Shown here: piece by piece, positions 45,171 to 56,008 of the stretch
Layout: each line of letters begins with the position of its first letter
Numbering within the stretch: position 1 is the stretch's first letter
Source of the DNA: Streptomyces luteogriseus
Lineage (GTDB): Bacteria; Actinomycetota; Actinomycetes; Streptomycetales; Streptomycetaceae
Direction of reading: 5' to 3'
DNA length: 64,000 bases
NCBI RefSeq assembly: GCF_014205055.1
Contig: NZ_JACHMS010000001.1
Location: 1,860,001 to 1,924,000 of the forward strand
Position numbers and translations under genes: made by a program
Notes under the pieces: generated by a model
Seen by the model: the letters and a program-made list of their open reading frames with translations, nothing else
Told to the model about the DNA's origin: nothing
Database searches by the model: none

Positions 45171-45256
45171 GGGCAGGCATGCCCGGAATTCACCTGATAT
45201 TCCTTTTCGTTCGGAATGCCTAACGCGGGGAAATGGTGGGTATGGGGCGCTATGTC

Positions 45257-46612
45257 ATGAAACGAAGCCGCCTCACCCAGGCGGCCGTGGCCTTCGCGGC
45301 CGCCGCCGGTCTGGTCCTCGCCGGGTGCGGTGACTCCGATCTGCCCGGCGGCGAGGAGCAGGCCGACCTCAGCGTGCTCGCGACGGACGTGCCGCAGATC
45401 CAGACCCTCGAGAAGCTCACCAGGAAGCACTTCACGGCCGAGACCGGCATCACCGTCGACTACACGCTGCTGCCGGAGAACGAGGCGCGGGAGAAGATGA
45501 ACCGCGAGTTCGCCACCCAGGCCGGCACCTACGACGTGGCGAGCGTCAGCGCGTACGAGGTGCCGATCTACGCGGACAACGGCTGGCTCGCCCCGCTCGA
45601 CTCCTATGTGAAGGCCGACGAGGAGTTCGACCAGGACGACGTCTTCCCGAATCTGCAGTCCTCGCTGACCGGGGAGGACGGCAAGCTCTACGCCGAACCC
45701 TTCTACGGCGAGGGCTCCTTCCTGATGTACCGCAAGGACCTGTTCCGCAAGGACGGGCTGACCATGCCGCCGGACCCGACCTGGCAGCAGGTCGCCGACC
45801 TCGCCGCCCGGGTCGACGGCTCCGAGGGCGCGAGCGGCATCTGCCTGCGCGGCCTGCCCGGCTGGGGCCAGAACCTCGCCCCGATCAACACGGTCGTCAA
45901 CACCTTCGGCGGCGCCTGGTACGACATGGACTGGAACGCCCGTCTGACCTCACCGGAGTTCAGGAAGGCCGTCGGTTTCTACGTCGACCTGCTCCGCACC
46001 CACGGGCAGCCCGGCGCCGAGCGGATGGGCGTGCTGGAGATCCTGGACCGTTTCGTCGAGGGCAAGTGCGCCATGATGTACGACGCCACGTCGCTGGCCT
46101 CGTCGATCGAGGCCGACAGTTCCTCGGTCAAGGGCAAGGTGGGCTACGTCCCGGCACCGCACGAGAGGACCGACAAGGCGGGCTGGCTGTGGACCTGGGC
46201 CTGGGGCGTCCAGCAGGCGTCCGCGAACAAGGACGCCGCCTGGGAGTTCATCTCCTGGGCCTCCTCCAAGGAGTTCCAGGAGCTGGTCGGCCAGGAGGTG
46301 GGCTGGACCTCGGCGCCCGCCGGGAACCGCATGTCGCTCTACGAGAAGCCCGAGTACCAGCAGGCGGCCGATGCCTGGTACCGGCAGGAGTTCACGGCGG
46401 CGACGGACTCCGCCGACCCCAAGGACCCGGGCGTCGGCCCCCGCCCCTATGAGGGCATCGGCTTCCTGGGCATCCCCGAGTTCGCCGTGCTGGGTACGGC
46501 CGTCTCCGAGCAGATCGCCGCGGCCATCGCCGGGCAGCAGTCGGTGGACGCGGCCCTGGACAAGTCCCAGGACCTCGCCCAGGCCGCGGCGGCGAAGTAC
46601 CGGGGCGAGTGA
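45257..46612 (+). CDS. Orphan sugar-binding lipoprotein (SBP_bac_1 family)
   Basis: An extracellular solute-binding protein of about 451 residues with a lipoprotein signal ending in LAGC. It resembles binding proteins for polyols and sugars (sorbitol/mannitol SmoE-like), with aromatic-rich motifs such as GGAWYDMDW and WLWTWAWGVQ in the ligand cleft. No permease genes follow. Three in-frame ATGs (45233, 45242, 45257) precede the signal; the last gives a normal-length signal peptide and is used, but the ribosome sites do not decide. It may feed a remote importer or the neighbouring phosphatase-linked system. Confidence 0.78.
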   Translation: MKRSRLTQAAVAFAAAAGLVLAGCGDSDLPGGEEQADLSVLATDVPQIQTLEKLTRKHFTAETGITVDYTLLPENEAREKMNREFATQAGTYDVASVSAYEVPIYADNGWLAPLDSYVKADEEFDQDDVFPNLQSSLTGEDGKLYAEPFYGEGSFLMYRKDLFRKDGLTMPPDPTWQQVADLAARVDGSEGASGICLRGLPGWGQNLAPINTVVNTFGGAWYDMDWNARLTSPEFRKAVGFYVDLLRTHGQPGAERMGVLEILDRFVEGKCAMMYDATSLASSIEADSSSVKGKVGYVPAPHERTDKAGWLWTWAWGVQQASANKDAAWEFISWASSKEFQELVGQEVGWTSAPAGNRMSLYEKPEYQQAADAWYRQEFTAATDSADPKDPGVGPRPYEGIGFLGIPEFAVLGTAVSEQIAAAIAGQQSVDAALDKSQDLAQAAAAKYRGE

Positions 46613-46634
46613 CTCACCACCGCTCACTGGGGCC

Positions 46635-46764
46635 GCCCCTCCCCGGGGCCGCCCGCGAACGGCGCGGGCCGCGCCCCCGGTCACCCGGGAACGCGGCCCG
46701 CCCCTCCCCGGGGCCGCCCGCGAACGGCGCGGGCCGCGCCCCCGGTCACCCGGGAACGCGGCCC
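46635..46764. repeat. Perfect 65-base tandem duplication carrying a terminator-like hairpin
   Basis: Bases 46635-46699 are repeated exactly at 46700-46764. Each copy contains a GGGCCGCG/CGCGGCCC stem (46666-46673 with 46692-46699, and the same 65 bases later). It lies between the convergent binding-protein and aconitase genes, so it probably acts as a doubled bidirectional terminator. Confidence 0.9.
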
Positions 46765-46786
46765 TCGAACTGCCGTGGCGGTCCGC

Positions 46787-49591
<2,805 letters not shown>

Positions 49592-49634
49592 GTAACCCTT
49601 ACCAGGGTGGCGACTGGAGTGCTCTCTCGGCAGA

Positions 49635-49652
49635 TATCTCGATGTCGAGATA
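49635..49652. promoter_or_regulatory. 18-base palindrome in the aconitase/DUF4236 spacer
   Basis: TATCTCGA-TG-TCGAGATA, perfect eight-base arms. The form is typical of MarR/TetR-family operators; the regulator is unknown. It could control aconitase (as AcnR does in Corynebacterium) or the rightward DUF4236 gene, whose start is 116 bases away. Confidence 0.5.
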
Positions 49653-49767
49653 ACTCTAGTACACGAGCGCCGGATGGTCATGCCCCGGCGTCCGCAGTGC
49701 GGTCATGTGCGCCCTTTTCCCGGGTATCCGAACCAGGTACCCACGCCCGACGGAGGAGGAGACAGGC

Positions 49768-49968
49768 ATGCCGCTCACGTTCCGCAAGAGTTTCCGGATC
49801 CTTCCGGGGGTGCGCCTGAACATCAACAAGCGCTCCTGGTCCATCACCACCGGCGGCGGAAAGAACGGCCCGCGCCACACCCGCAGCAGCACCGGACGTC
49901 GTACGACATCGATGGATCTGCCCGGACCTTTCGGATGGCGGCGCACCACGAAGGCGCGCCGACACTGA
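49768..49968 (+). CDS. DUF4236 small basic protein
   Basis: A 66-residue very basic protein whose N-terminus MPLTFRKSFRILPGVRLNIN is characteristic of DUF4236, a family found alone or as an N-terminal module in bacteria and of unknown function. The rest (TTGGGKNGPRHTRSS and a basic tail) is probably disordered. The start is ATG 49768 with a strong GGAGGAGG ribosome site; the frame extends to 49705 without one. Confidence 0.8.
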   Translation: MPLTFRKSFRILPGVRLNINKRSWSITTGGGKNGPRHTRSSTGRRTTSMDLPGPFGWRRTTKARRH

Positions 49969-50024
49969 GGACACCGGCCGATATTGACGTCCTGTCACCC
50001 GTTCGGACCCCCCGGCCGAGTGAC

Positions 50025-50040
50025 ATCTCATATCTGAGAT
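50025..50040. promoter_or_regulatory. Inverted repeat just upstream of the XRE/MurA-like gene
   Basis: ATCTCA-TATC-TGAGAT ends 12 bases before the ATG and overlaps a TATCT/GATAAC -10-like segment. An operator for autoregulation by the gene's own XRE domain is a reasonable guess. Confidence 0.45.
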
Positions 50041-50052
50041 AACCTCAAGCGC

Positions 50053-51582
50053 ATGGCAGACGACTACCTCGTACGCATCGGCAAACTCATCCGTGACGCC
50101 CGGCAGCACCGGGGCTGGACGCAGTCGCAGCTGGCGGAGGCGCTCGGCACCAGCCAGAGCGCGGTCAACCGGATCGAGCGCGGCAATCAGAACATCAGCC
50201 TTGAGATGATCGCGCGGATCGGGGAGGCCCTCGACAGCGAGATCGTGTCCCTCGGCTACGCCGGTCCGATGCATCTGCGCGTGGTCGGCGGGCGTCGGCT
50301 GTCCGGTGCCATCGACGTGAAGACGAGCAAGAACGCGTGCGTGGCGCTGCTGTGCGCCTCTCTGCTCAACGAGGGGCGCACGGTGCTGCGCCGCGTCGCC
50401 CGCATCGAGGAGGTGTACCGCCTTCTCGAGGTGCTGGGCTCCATCGGTGTGCGCACCCGGTGGATCAACGACGGTGTCGACCTGGAGATCGTGCCGTCGG
50501 CCGAGCTGAACCTGGAGACGATCGACGCGGACGCGGCCCGCCGTACCCGCTCCATCATCATGTTCCTCGGCCCGCTGCTGCACCGCATGGACCAGTTCAA
50601 GCTGCCGTACGCCGGCGGCTGCGACCTCGGCACGCGCACGATCGAGCCGCACATGATCGCGCTGCGCCGGTTCGGCCTGGACATCGCCGCCACCGAGGGC
50701 CAGTACCACGCCCAGGTCGATCGCGCGGTCAGCCCCGACCGCCCCATCGTCCTGACCGAGCGCGGCGACACGGTGACCGAGAACGCGCTGCTCGCGGCCG
50801 CCCGGCACGACGGCATCACCGTCATCCGCAACGCCTCGTCCAACTACATGGTCCAGGACCTGTGCTTTTTCCTGGAGACGCTCGGTGTCAAGGTCGACGG
50901 CGTCGGCACGACCACGCTGACCGTGCACGGCGTGCCGACCATCGACGTCGACGTGGACTACTCCCCCTCCGAGGACCCGGTCGAGGCGATGAGCCTGGTC
51001 GCGGCGGCCGTGGTCACCGAGTCGGAGCTGACGGTGCGCCGGGTGCCGATCGAGTTCCTGGAGATCGAGCTGGCGGTCCTGGAGGAGATGGGCCTCGACC
51101 ACGACCGCACGCCCGAGTACTTCGCCGACAACGGCCGCACCCGGCTGGTGGACCTCACCGTCCGGCCCTCCAAGCTGGAGGCGCCGATCGACAAGATCCA
51201 CCCCATGCCGTTTCCCGGCCTGAACATCGACAACGTCCCGTTCTTCGCGGCCATCGCGGCGGTCGCCCAGGGCAAGACCCTCATCCACGACTGGGTCTAC
51301 GACAACCGCGCGATCTATCTGACCGACCTGAACCGCCTCGGCGGCCGGCTCCAACTGCTCGACCCCCACCGCGTCCTGGTCGAGGGCCCGACCCGCTGGC
51401 GCGCCGCAGAGATGATGTGCCCACCGGCGCTGCGCCCCGCGGTGGTCGTCCTCCTCGCGATGATGGCGGCCGAGGGCACGTCGGTGCTGCGCAACGTGTA
51501 CGTCATCAACCGCGGTTATGAGGAACTGGCGGAGCGGCTGAACTCGGTGGGGGCACAGATCGAGACGTTCCGGGACATCTGA
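50053..51582 (+). CDS. XRE helix-turn-helix fused to a MurA-like enolpyruvyl transferase
   Basis: A 509-residue two-part protein. Residues 7-65 are an XRE/Cro HTH (RGWTQSQLAEALGTSQSAVNRIERG). The remainder, from ~73, is an EPSP-synthase-fold UDP-GlcNAc 1-carboxyvinyltransferase. Two MurA key features remain: the SKN lysine-asparagine pair (K93, N94) and C190 in AGGCDLGTR, the position of the PEP-binding cysteine. It might therefore be an active enzyme, a UDP-GlcNAc-sensing regulator, or both. The start is ATG 50053, shortly after a palindrome. The same fusion is, as far as I recall, encoded next to aconitase in S. coelicolor. Confidence 0.88.
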   Translation: MADDYLVRIGKLIRDARQHRGWTQSQLAEALGTSQSAVNRIERGNQNISLEMIARIGEALDSEIVSLGYAGPMHLRVVGGRRLSGAIDVKTSKNACVALLCASLLNEGRTVLRRVARIEEVYRLLEVLGSIGVRTRWINDGVDLEIVPSAELNLETIDADAARRTRSIIMFLGPLLHRMDQFKLPYAGGCDLGTRTIEPHMIALRRFGLDIAATEGQYHAQVDRAVSPDRPIVLTERGDTVTENALLAAARHDGITVIRNASSNYMVQDLCFFLETLGVKVDGVGTTTLTVHGVPTIDVDVDYSPSEDPVEAMSLVAAAVVTESELTVRRVPIEFLEIELAVLEEMGLDHDRTPEYFADNGRTRLVDLTVRPSKLEAPIDKIHPMPFPGLNIDNVPFFAAIAAVAQGKTLIHDWVYDNRAIYLTDLNRLGGRLQLLDPHRVLVEGPTRWRAAEMMCPPALRPAVVVLLAMMAAEGTSVLRNVYVINRGYEELAERLNSVGAQIETFRDI

Positions 51583-51684
51583 GGGGTGAGGCAGCCGGGC
51601 CCATTTCGACCTGCACTGCTGCGCGTCTGAGAGGGGTCCGGCAGAACGCGCCCACGACCCGACCTGCCGCCGGCAGAGTCCCGG

Positions 51685-52380
51685 CTACTCGTGCCCGGCC
51701 CGCGGCGACGGCCTGTACGCCGCGCTCGGCTGGGCGAGTCGATCGGCGAGGTGGGCGAGCCAGCCGCTCGGGGCGTACGGGGCCGGGGGGTCGACCTCCA
51801 TGCCCAGCTCTGCGACAGCCAGGGCACAGTCGGACTCGTCGAGATCGAGGGCGAGCAATTCCTGAAGCTCGCCGACGAGGCGGGCGACGAGTTGCGGGTC
51901 GGTGGAGGTCCGGTAGTCGGCGACGGCCGCGTCATGATCCTCGAACTCGTCCGGCATGTCCTGCGAGAACCACCCGCCGAGGAACTGGCCGAGTTCCGGG
52001 AACCGGGCGTGCCACTCCCAGTGGGTGGCGGGCGCAGCGGGCGGCGGCACCTCGCCCTTCTCGATGCTGCGTCTGATGTGGGCAGCGAGCGTGTACAGCC
52101 ACTTCTGCACTTCTCCCTCGGGCAGGCCCACGTCGGGGATCGCATAGAACTCGCCCAGCCGCTGCCTCAGCCGTCCGGGCGGGTTCTCGGCGTACTCCCG
52201 CACCTGCCGCTCGGCGACAGCCAGAGCCCAGGGACGGGTGTGCCAGGTGTGCCGGAGGTAGGCCGTCAGGGCGTGGCCGGGTGCGTCCGGCGTGTCGTCC
52301 GCCGACTGCCCGACATAGGCACGGATCGCTTGGTCCAGTTCGCCGTAGCGGCGGTCGTGTTCGAGAGGGCTCAGGGGCAC
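51685..52380 (-). CDS. CdiI_2-type immunity protein
   Basis: A 231-residue cytoplasmic protein. Residues about 125-220 match the contact-dependent-growth-inhibition immunity family CdiI_2: FPELGQFLGGWFSQDMPDEF followed by LVGELQELLALDLDES and LGMEVDPPAPY. The first ~115 residues form an extra alpha-helical region I do not recognise. It is the last gene of the minus-strand toxin locus, 37 bases after a detached RNase A-like module, the usual toxin-then-immunity order. GTG 52380 is the likely start; the ribosome site is weak (AAGG). It should neutralise an RNase A-like toxin of self or kin. Confidence 0.78.
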   Translation of the reverse strand: MPLSPLEHDRRYGELDQAIRAYVGQSADDTPDAPGHALTAYLRHTWHTRPWALAVAERQVREYAENPPGRLRQRLGEFYAIPDVGLPEGEVQKWLYTLAAHIRRSIEKGEVPPPAAPATHWEWHARFPELGQFLGGWFSQDMPDEFEDHDAAVADYRTSTDPQLVARLVGELQELLALDLDESDCALAVAELGMEVDPPAPYAPSGWLAHLADRLAQPSAAYRPSPRAGHE

Positions 52381-52417
52381 GAGGAAAGGCCTTCATGGAT
52401 GACCAGCGGCGGATGCG

Positions 52418-52756
52418 CTAGAGATAGACGGGGAACGTGGCATGGACGACGAAGCCGTGCGGGGCTGACGCGTCCCGCCTGAGCACGACGCGCGCGGCAC
52501 GCACGTCGACGGGCTCCCGCCCCGCCAGCATCATCGCCTGCAACAGCACCCGGCCGATGGGGTCGGGCCGCGTAGGCCAGGACGCCTCGATGGTCAGCCG
52601 GGGCCGCGTGCCTTGGGCGAGCCAGCGGTGGACGACTTGCTCGTTGGCGGTGACGACCTGCTGCGTGGCCCACTGGGCGGTCTCTCGGTCGGGGTAGGTG
52701 GCGGACCGGTTCCGGGACGGCATGGCGGTGAGGACCTCTGAAGGATTTGGGGTCAT
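52418..52756 (-). CDS. Detached RNase A-like toxin module, probably inactive
   Basis: A 112-residue protein matching the C-terminal two-thirds of the bacterial RNase A-like (CdiA-CT) domain: YPDRETAQWATQQVV, NEQVVHRWL, IGRVL, and ARVVLRRDASAPHGFVV. It lacks the N-terminal segment that normally carries the catalytic histidine. The final active-site block, TSYP in the neighbouring toxin, reads ATFP (A106, F108). It begins at ATG 52756, overlapping the preceding immunity gene's stop (ATGA), so it is expressed from the operon. It may be an orphan toxin remnant, a decoy or an accessory immunity factor. Confidence 0.7.
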   Translation of the reverse strand: MTPNPSEVLTAMPSRNRSATYPDRETAQWATQQVVTANEQVVHRWLAQGTRPRLTIEASWPTRPDPIGRVLLQAMMLAGREPVDVRAARVVLRRDASAPHGFVVHATFPVYL

Positions 52757-53460
52757 GACGGGGCGGTGTGCTCCCGCTGCATGTGGTCGTCGACGGCCTG
52801 GAGTAGGTGACGCAGCGCCTGGGGGGTCGCCCAGCCGACGACGGGGGACAGACTGTCCTCCATTGCCTGACCCCCCGGGAAGAGCACGAGGGCGGACTGG
52901 GCCTCGGCGGCGAGCGGGGCGAGGAACTCGCCGCAGTAGGGATGCTCGGAATCGATTGCGGCCTGAAGGGAATCCTGAAGGGTCGCGTATTCCGCGTCGT
53001 ACACCCAGTTGACCCCGAACCCGGAGAGCCGGGGAAATCTGACGTCGACCTCCCAACGGGACAACGGGAGCTCGTCGTAATCGTCCTGCGAGTTCTGGGC
53101 CAGGGTGCGGATCGTCCTCGACAGGGAGTGCAGGTACGCGGCGGCGTCCGTTCCGGCGCCGGCTCGTTCCAGGAGGTCATGGAACTCCTGCGGCGCGGCT
53201 TCCGCGCCTTCGGCACAGAGACCGGCGACATGGTCGAGCAGCGCGGTCACGGTTTCGATGGGACACACCCACTCCGTCGCAACGCTTGCGTGCGTGGTCC
53301 GGATGAAACGCCGCAATTCGGCGTCGAGTGAAAGCGCTCCCTCGGAGTCCCGCACCGCGGCGGCGAGCTCCAGGACCCTCCTCATCGGACCGTCGATGAA
53401 GAGGCGTGTGATGTGTACTACCAAGCTGTCACCGTCTTCATTGCCACGAACATGAACCAC
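52753..53460 (-). CDS. Probable immunity protein for the RNase A-like toxin
   Basis: A 235-residue cytoplasmic, acidic, mostly alpha-helical protein with no family I recognise. It lies 19 bases after the toxin gene on the same strand, the position of a cognate immunity gene, and overlaps the next gene by four bases. The segment RFPRLSGFGVNWVYDAEYATLQDSL followed by EHPYCGEFLAPLAAE may be a binding surface rich in acidic and aromatic residues. The start is GTG 53460 with AAGG seven bases upstream. Function is inferred from position only. Confidence 0.6.
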   Translation of the reverse strand: MVHVRGNEDGDSLVVHITRLFIDGPMRRVLELAAAVRDSEGALSLDAELRRFIRTTHASVATEWVCPIETVTALLDHVAGLCAEGAEAAPQEFHDLLERAGAGTDAAAYLHSLSRTIRTLAQNSQDDYDELPLSRWEVDVRFPRLSGFGVNWVYDAEYATLQDSLQAAIDSEHPYCGEFLAPLAAEAQSALVLFPGGQAMEDSLSPVVGWATPQALRHLLQAVDDHMQREHTAPS

Positions 53461-53479
53461 GAACGAACCTTACGATCTG

Positions 53480-55207
53480 CTAAGGACTGACAGGGTACGA
53501 GGTGACGACGACGAAGGGCGGGTCAATACCCGTCTTGTACTTCAGGGCCACCTGCACGGAATGCACCTCGCTTGCCGAGGCGTTCATACCGTGCGAGGTG
53601 TAGTCACCGCGTTCCACGGTGCGACCGGTCACCTCGCTCACGGTGAGTTTGAGAGCCGGGTCGAGTTTCGAGTTGTCGGGGTTCCAGTTGGGGTTGTTGG
53701 CCACCCGCCTCTCCACCCTCTTGATCCAGTCCTCCACGCGCTGGGCGTTGTTGATGTCGTCGAGTGCCCGCTGCGTCAGACGCTGCGCGGACGCCAGATC
53801 CTTGTACGTGGAGGCCGACGGTGCGTTCCCCTGGTCCCGCAGGCGCTGCTTCAGCTGGTCATCGCTGAGTCCGATGTGCTTGTCGACGCCGTGGCTCCCA
53901 TGAATGCCTTCCTGGCCGGCCAGGTCCAGTGGATAGAAGTGGTTTCTGGGGTCCTCTCCCGGGACTGTGTATGTGTGCTCGGTCCGGAACTCGTTCAGTG
54001 CCCGGGCACCGAACGCCTGCGCGCGCGCCTCTTCGGCGTGGAAGGTCGGCGCACTGCGATATGCCTCGTCCAACGGTCCCACCAGCGCATCGAGACGAGG
54101 CACCAGCGCGTTGACCCGCCGGTTGTATTCGGTGACGATCGCATTGAGCCGACCGGTGTCGAGGTTGAGGACGATGCCCGCGCCGAGCTGTCTCGCTCCC
54201 TTGGCAACCCCCTTCACCACACCTTTGATGAGGCCCTTGACGTCGTCCATCCCGACACCGTCCTTGAGGTTCACCTCCACCTTGGGGATCGCCTCCCGGA
54301 TCGCGTCCACGTAGACGTCCCACACCTCGCGATTGAGGTAGACGGCTGCTTCGGCGAAGTCGTACAGCAGGTCGCCGACCTTCTGGGCGGTGTCGAACAG
54401 CACCGTCATCACCGGGTGCGAGGAGGCCTGCGACGAGGCCGAGTCGTGCTTCCACTCGTAGCCTTCGCGGCTCGTGCCCCACGCGGTCGTCCCCCACAGA
54501 GCGCTGCAGAACTGCCGCATGGCGTCGTGCCATTCGCTGTTGCTCTGCTGCGTGATGCTGCTGATGTTTCCGGTCAGCGCGGTCTCGGACATCGAGAGCG
54601 TCGAGGTCGTCGCCATCCACGCCTGGGACAGTGAGTTGAGATAGTGCTGCTGCGGGTAAGGGTAGACCTCTGCGACCTTCCCCATACGGAAGGCGTGCTT
54701 CACGATGGGGCGCAGGACGTCGCGGACGGGCTCCGGCACCCACTCCAGGAGGGTGCGGATGATGTCGTCGCCCCCGTCGTCATCACCCCACTTGAGGTTG
54801 GGTACGGGACCGTAGGCCGGAGCCCTGTCGACGACCTGCGGCGCTGGCTGAGTGACCGCCCTCGTTCGCCCGGAGGGATCGTTGGCCGCCTCCGCCTTCG
54901 CGTAGTTGTTGGCCGTCGTGGTGAAGCCGACCGCCACTCCGCCGATACTCACGACACTCTTGGCCCACACCTCGAGGAAGCGGTTGCCCACTTTGACGTA
55001 CGAGGTCGCGAACGCCTGCGGAGCGGTTCCGTAACCGCCGGCGTCCGGGTACTTGTTCAGCTCGTCCATAAGGGTCTTCGCGCCCTTGTCCATCGGCGTC
55101 TGCTGGGCGGCGACTCCCGCCGACACCCGGTAGAGGTCGGACGGCTTGACGTCGATGGTGCCGTTCTGCCCTCCGGGCGCTTGCACACCCGGCTGCGGGC
55201 CGGCCAT
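53480..55207 (-). CDS. Polymorphic toxin with ESX-like N-terminus and RNase A-like C-terminus
   Basis: A 575-residue protein without signal peptide, encoded right after two WXG100-like genes. The N-terminus (about 1-110) is helical and WXG-like (FLEVWAKSVVSIGG), suitable for type VII secretion. A long helical middle follows. Residues about 432-575 form a bacterial RNase A-like toxin domain: histidines 436, 439 and 444 in the HxxHxxxxH region, AQRLTQRALDDIN, VEDWIKRV, VTGRTVERG, and the terminal TSYP with T569 and Y571, which correspond to conserved active-site positions. It should cleave RNA in competing cells. The ATG shares one base with the upstream stop. Confidence 0.82.
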   Translation of the reverse strand: MAGPQPGVQAPGGQNGTIDVKPSDLYRVSAGVAAQQTPMDKGAKTLMDELNKYPDAGGYGTAPQAFATSYVKVGNRFLEVWAKSVVSIGGVAVGFTTTANNYAKAEAANDPSGRTRAVTQPAPQVVDRAPAYGPVPNLKWGDDDGGDDIIRTLLEWVPEPVRDVLRPIVKHAFRMGKVAEVYPYPQQHYLNSLSQAWMATTSTLSMSETALTGNISSITQQSNSEWHDAMRQFCSALWGTTAWGTSREGYEWKHDSASSQASSHPVMTVLFDTAQKVGDLLYDFAEAAVYLNREVWDVYVDAIREAIPKVEVNLKDGVGMDDVKGLIKGVVKGVAKGARQLGAGIVLNLDTGRLNAIVTEYNRRVNALVPRLDALVGPLDEAYRSAPTFHAEEARAQAFGARALNEFRTEHTYTVPGEDPRNHFYPLDLAGQEGIHGSHGVDKHIGLSDDQLKQRLRDQGNAPSASTYKDLASAQRLTQRALDDINNAQRVEDWIKRVERRVANNPNWNPDNSKLDPALKLTVSEVTGRTVERGDYTSHGMNASASEVHSVQVALKYKTGIDPPFVVVTSYPVSP

Positions 55208-55521
55208 CAGCGCGCACCCCAGCCCCGCAGCACGGCCTGATGTGCGGCCGTGTAATTGACGTGAGAGGTGGTCGCACAGGCGTGAAGCCACTTCTGCGCC
55301 GCCTGCAGGTCCTGCGCCGAGCGGTCCCACTCGTCGAGTTTGTCGACGAAGACTTCGCGGGCCTCGCCTTCCCAGGACAGCACGACCGGGACGGCACGGT
55401 CGTAGAGATCGTCGAGCCTGTTGTTCAATTTCTTGAGGATGTCCTCCAATTCACCGGCGAGTTCGCGGAGACCGGTGAGGGACACGGTGATGTGGTCGTC
55501 ATACGACGGCCCGGTCGTCAT
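55207..55521 (-). CDS. WXG100-family protein (EsxA/B-like)
   Basis: A 104-residue helical-hairpin protein with the central WxG motif (LSWEGEARE), the hallmark of small type VII secretion partners. Helices before and after the motif are amphipathic and rich in Leu, Asp and Lys. It starts at ATG 55521 after GGGGA and its stop overlaps the toxin start by one base. It is probably a targeting factor that pairs with the toxin's N-terminal helices or with the adjacent 143-residue protein. Confidence 0.85.
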   Translation of the reverse strand: MTTGPSYDDHITVSLTGLRELAGELEDILKKLNNRLDDLYDRAVPVVLSWEGEAREVFVDKLDEWDRSAQDLQAAQKWLHACATTSHVNYTAAHQAVLRGWGAR

Positions 55522-55576
55522 GAATCCCCGTTTCGTGTTCGGAACTGCGCTGTAAAGGGTGGGGCCGGCCGCGGCG

Positions 55577-56008
55577 TCAGAACGAGTCGAGACTGCTGCG
55601 CCGACCGCCTGGCGCGCTGTCGGTCCCCGTGTCCGGGTTAGGGGCGGACAGCCGGTCGACCTCGCTGTTGATGTCCACCCGGACGCTGCGCATCTGCTGG
55701 AGCACGTCCAGTTCCTTCTCCGAGAAACCGTCACGACTCAGGCGAACGGCCTGCTCCAGGTGACGCATGACGTCCCTGATGCGTACGGCGTCCTCAGCGG
55801 CGGCCTGGTGGAACGCGCGGTACGCGGCCCCGGCCGGGCCACGCCAGCCCGCCTCCACGCGGTCGACGATCGCGTCCATGCGTCGGACCTGTCTGTCCAG
55901 GTGGCCCTGCATGTCGTCGAGGTCCTCGGCGAGTTTGGTGAGGTTGTCCCGGGACACGCGCACATCGGGACCGTTTCCCTGCCCCGCCACTGAGCCTGGT
56001 GTGCCCAT
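55577..56008 (-). CDS. WXG100-like protein with extended C-terminus
   Basis: A 143-residue protein: a helical hairpin with WRG at the turn (AGWRGPAGAAYR, about residues 54-65) followed by an extra ~60 residues with LSRDGFSEKELDVLQQM and a polar end. It is first gene of the minus-strand toxin operon, preceded by GGGGG at a suitable distance from ATG 56008. It is likely the second member of the secreted WXG pair. The ESX ATPase and membrane core are not in this window. Confidence 0.8.
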   Translation of the reverse strand: MGTPGSVAGQGNGPDVRVSRDNLTKLAEDLDDMQGHLDRQVRRMDAIVDRVEAGWRGPAGAAYRAFHQAAAEDAVRIRDVMRHLEQAVRLSRDGFSEKELDVLQQMRSVRVDINSEVDRLSAPNPDTGTDSAPGGRRSSLDSF

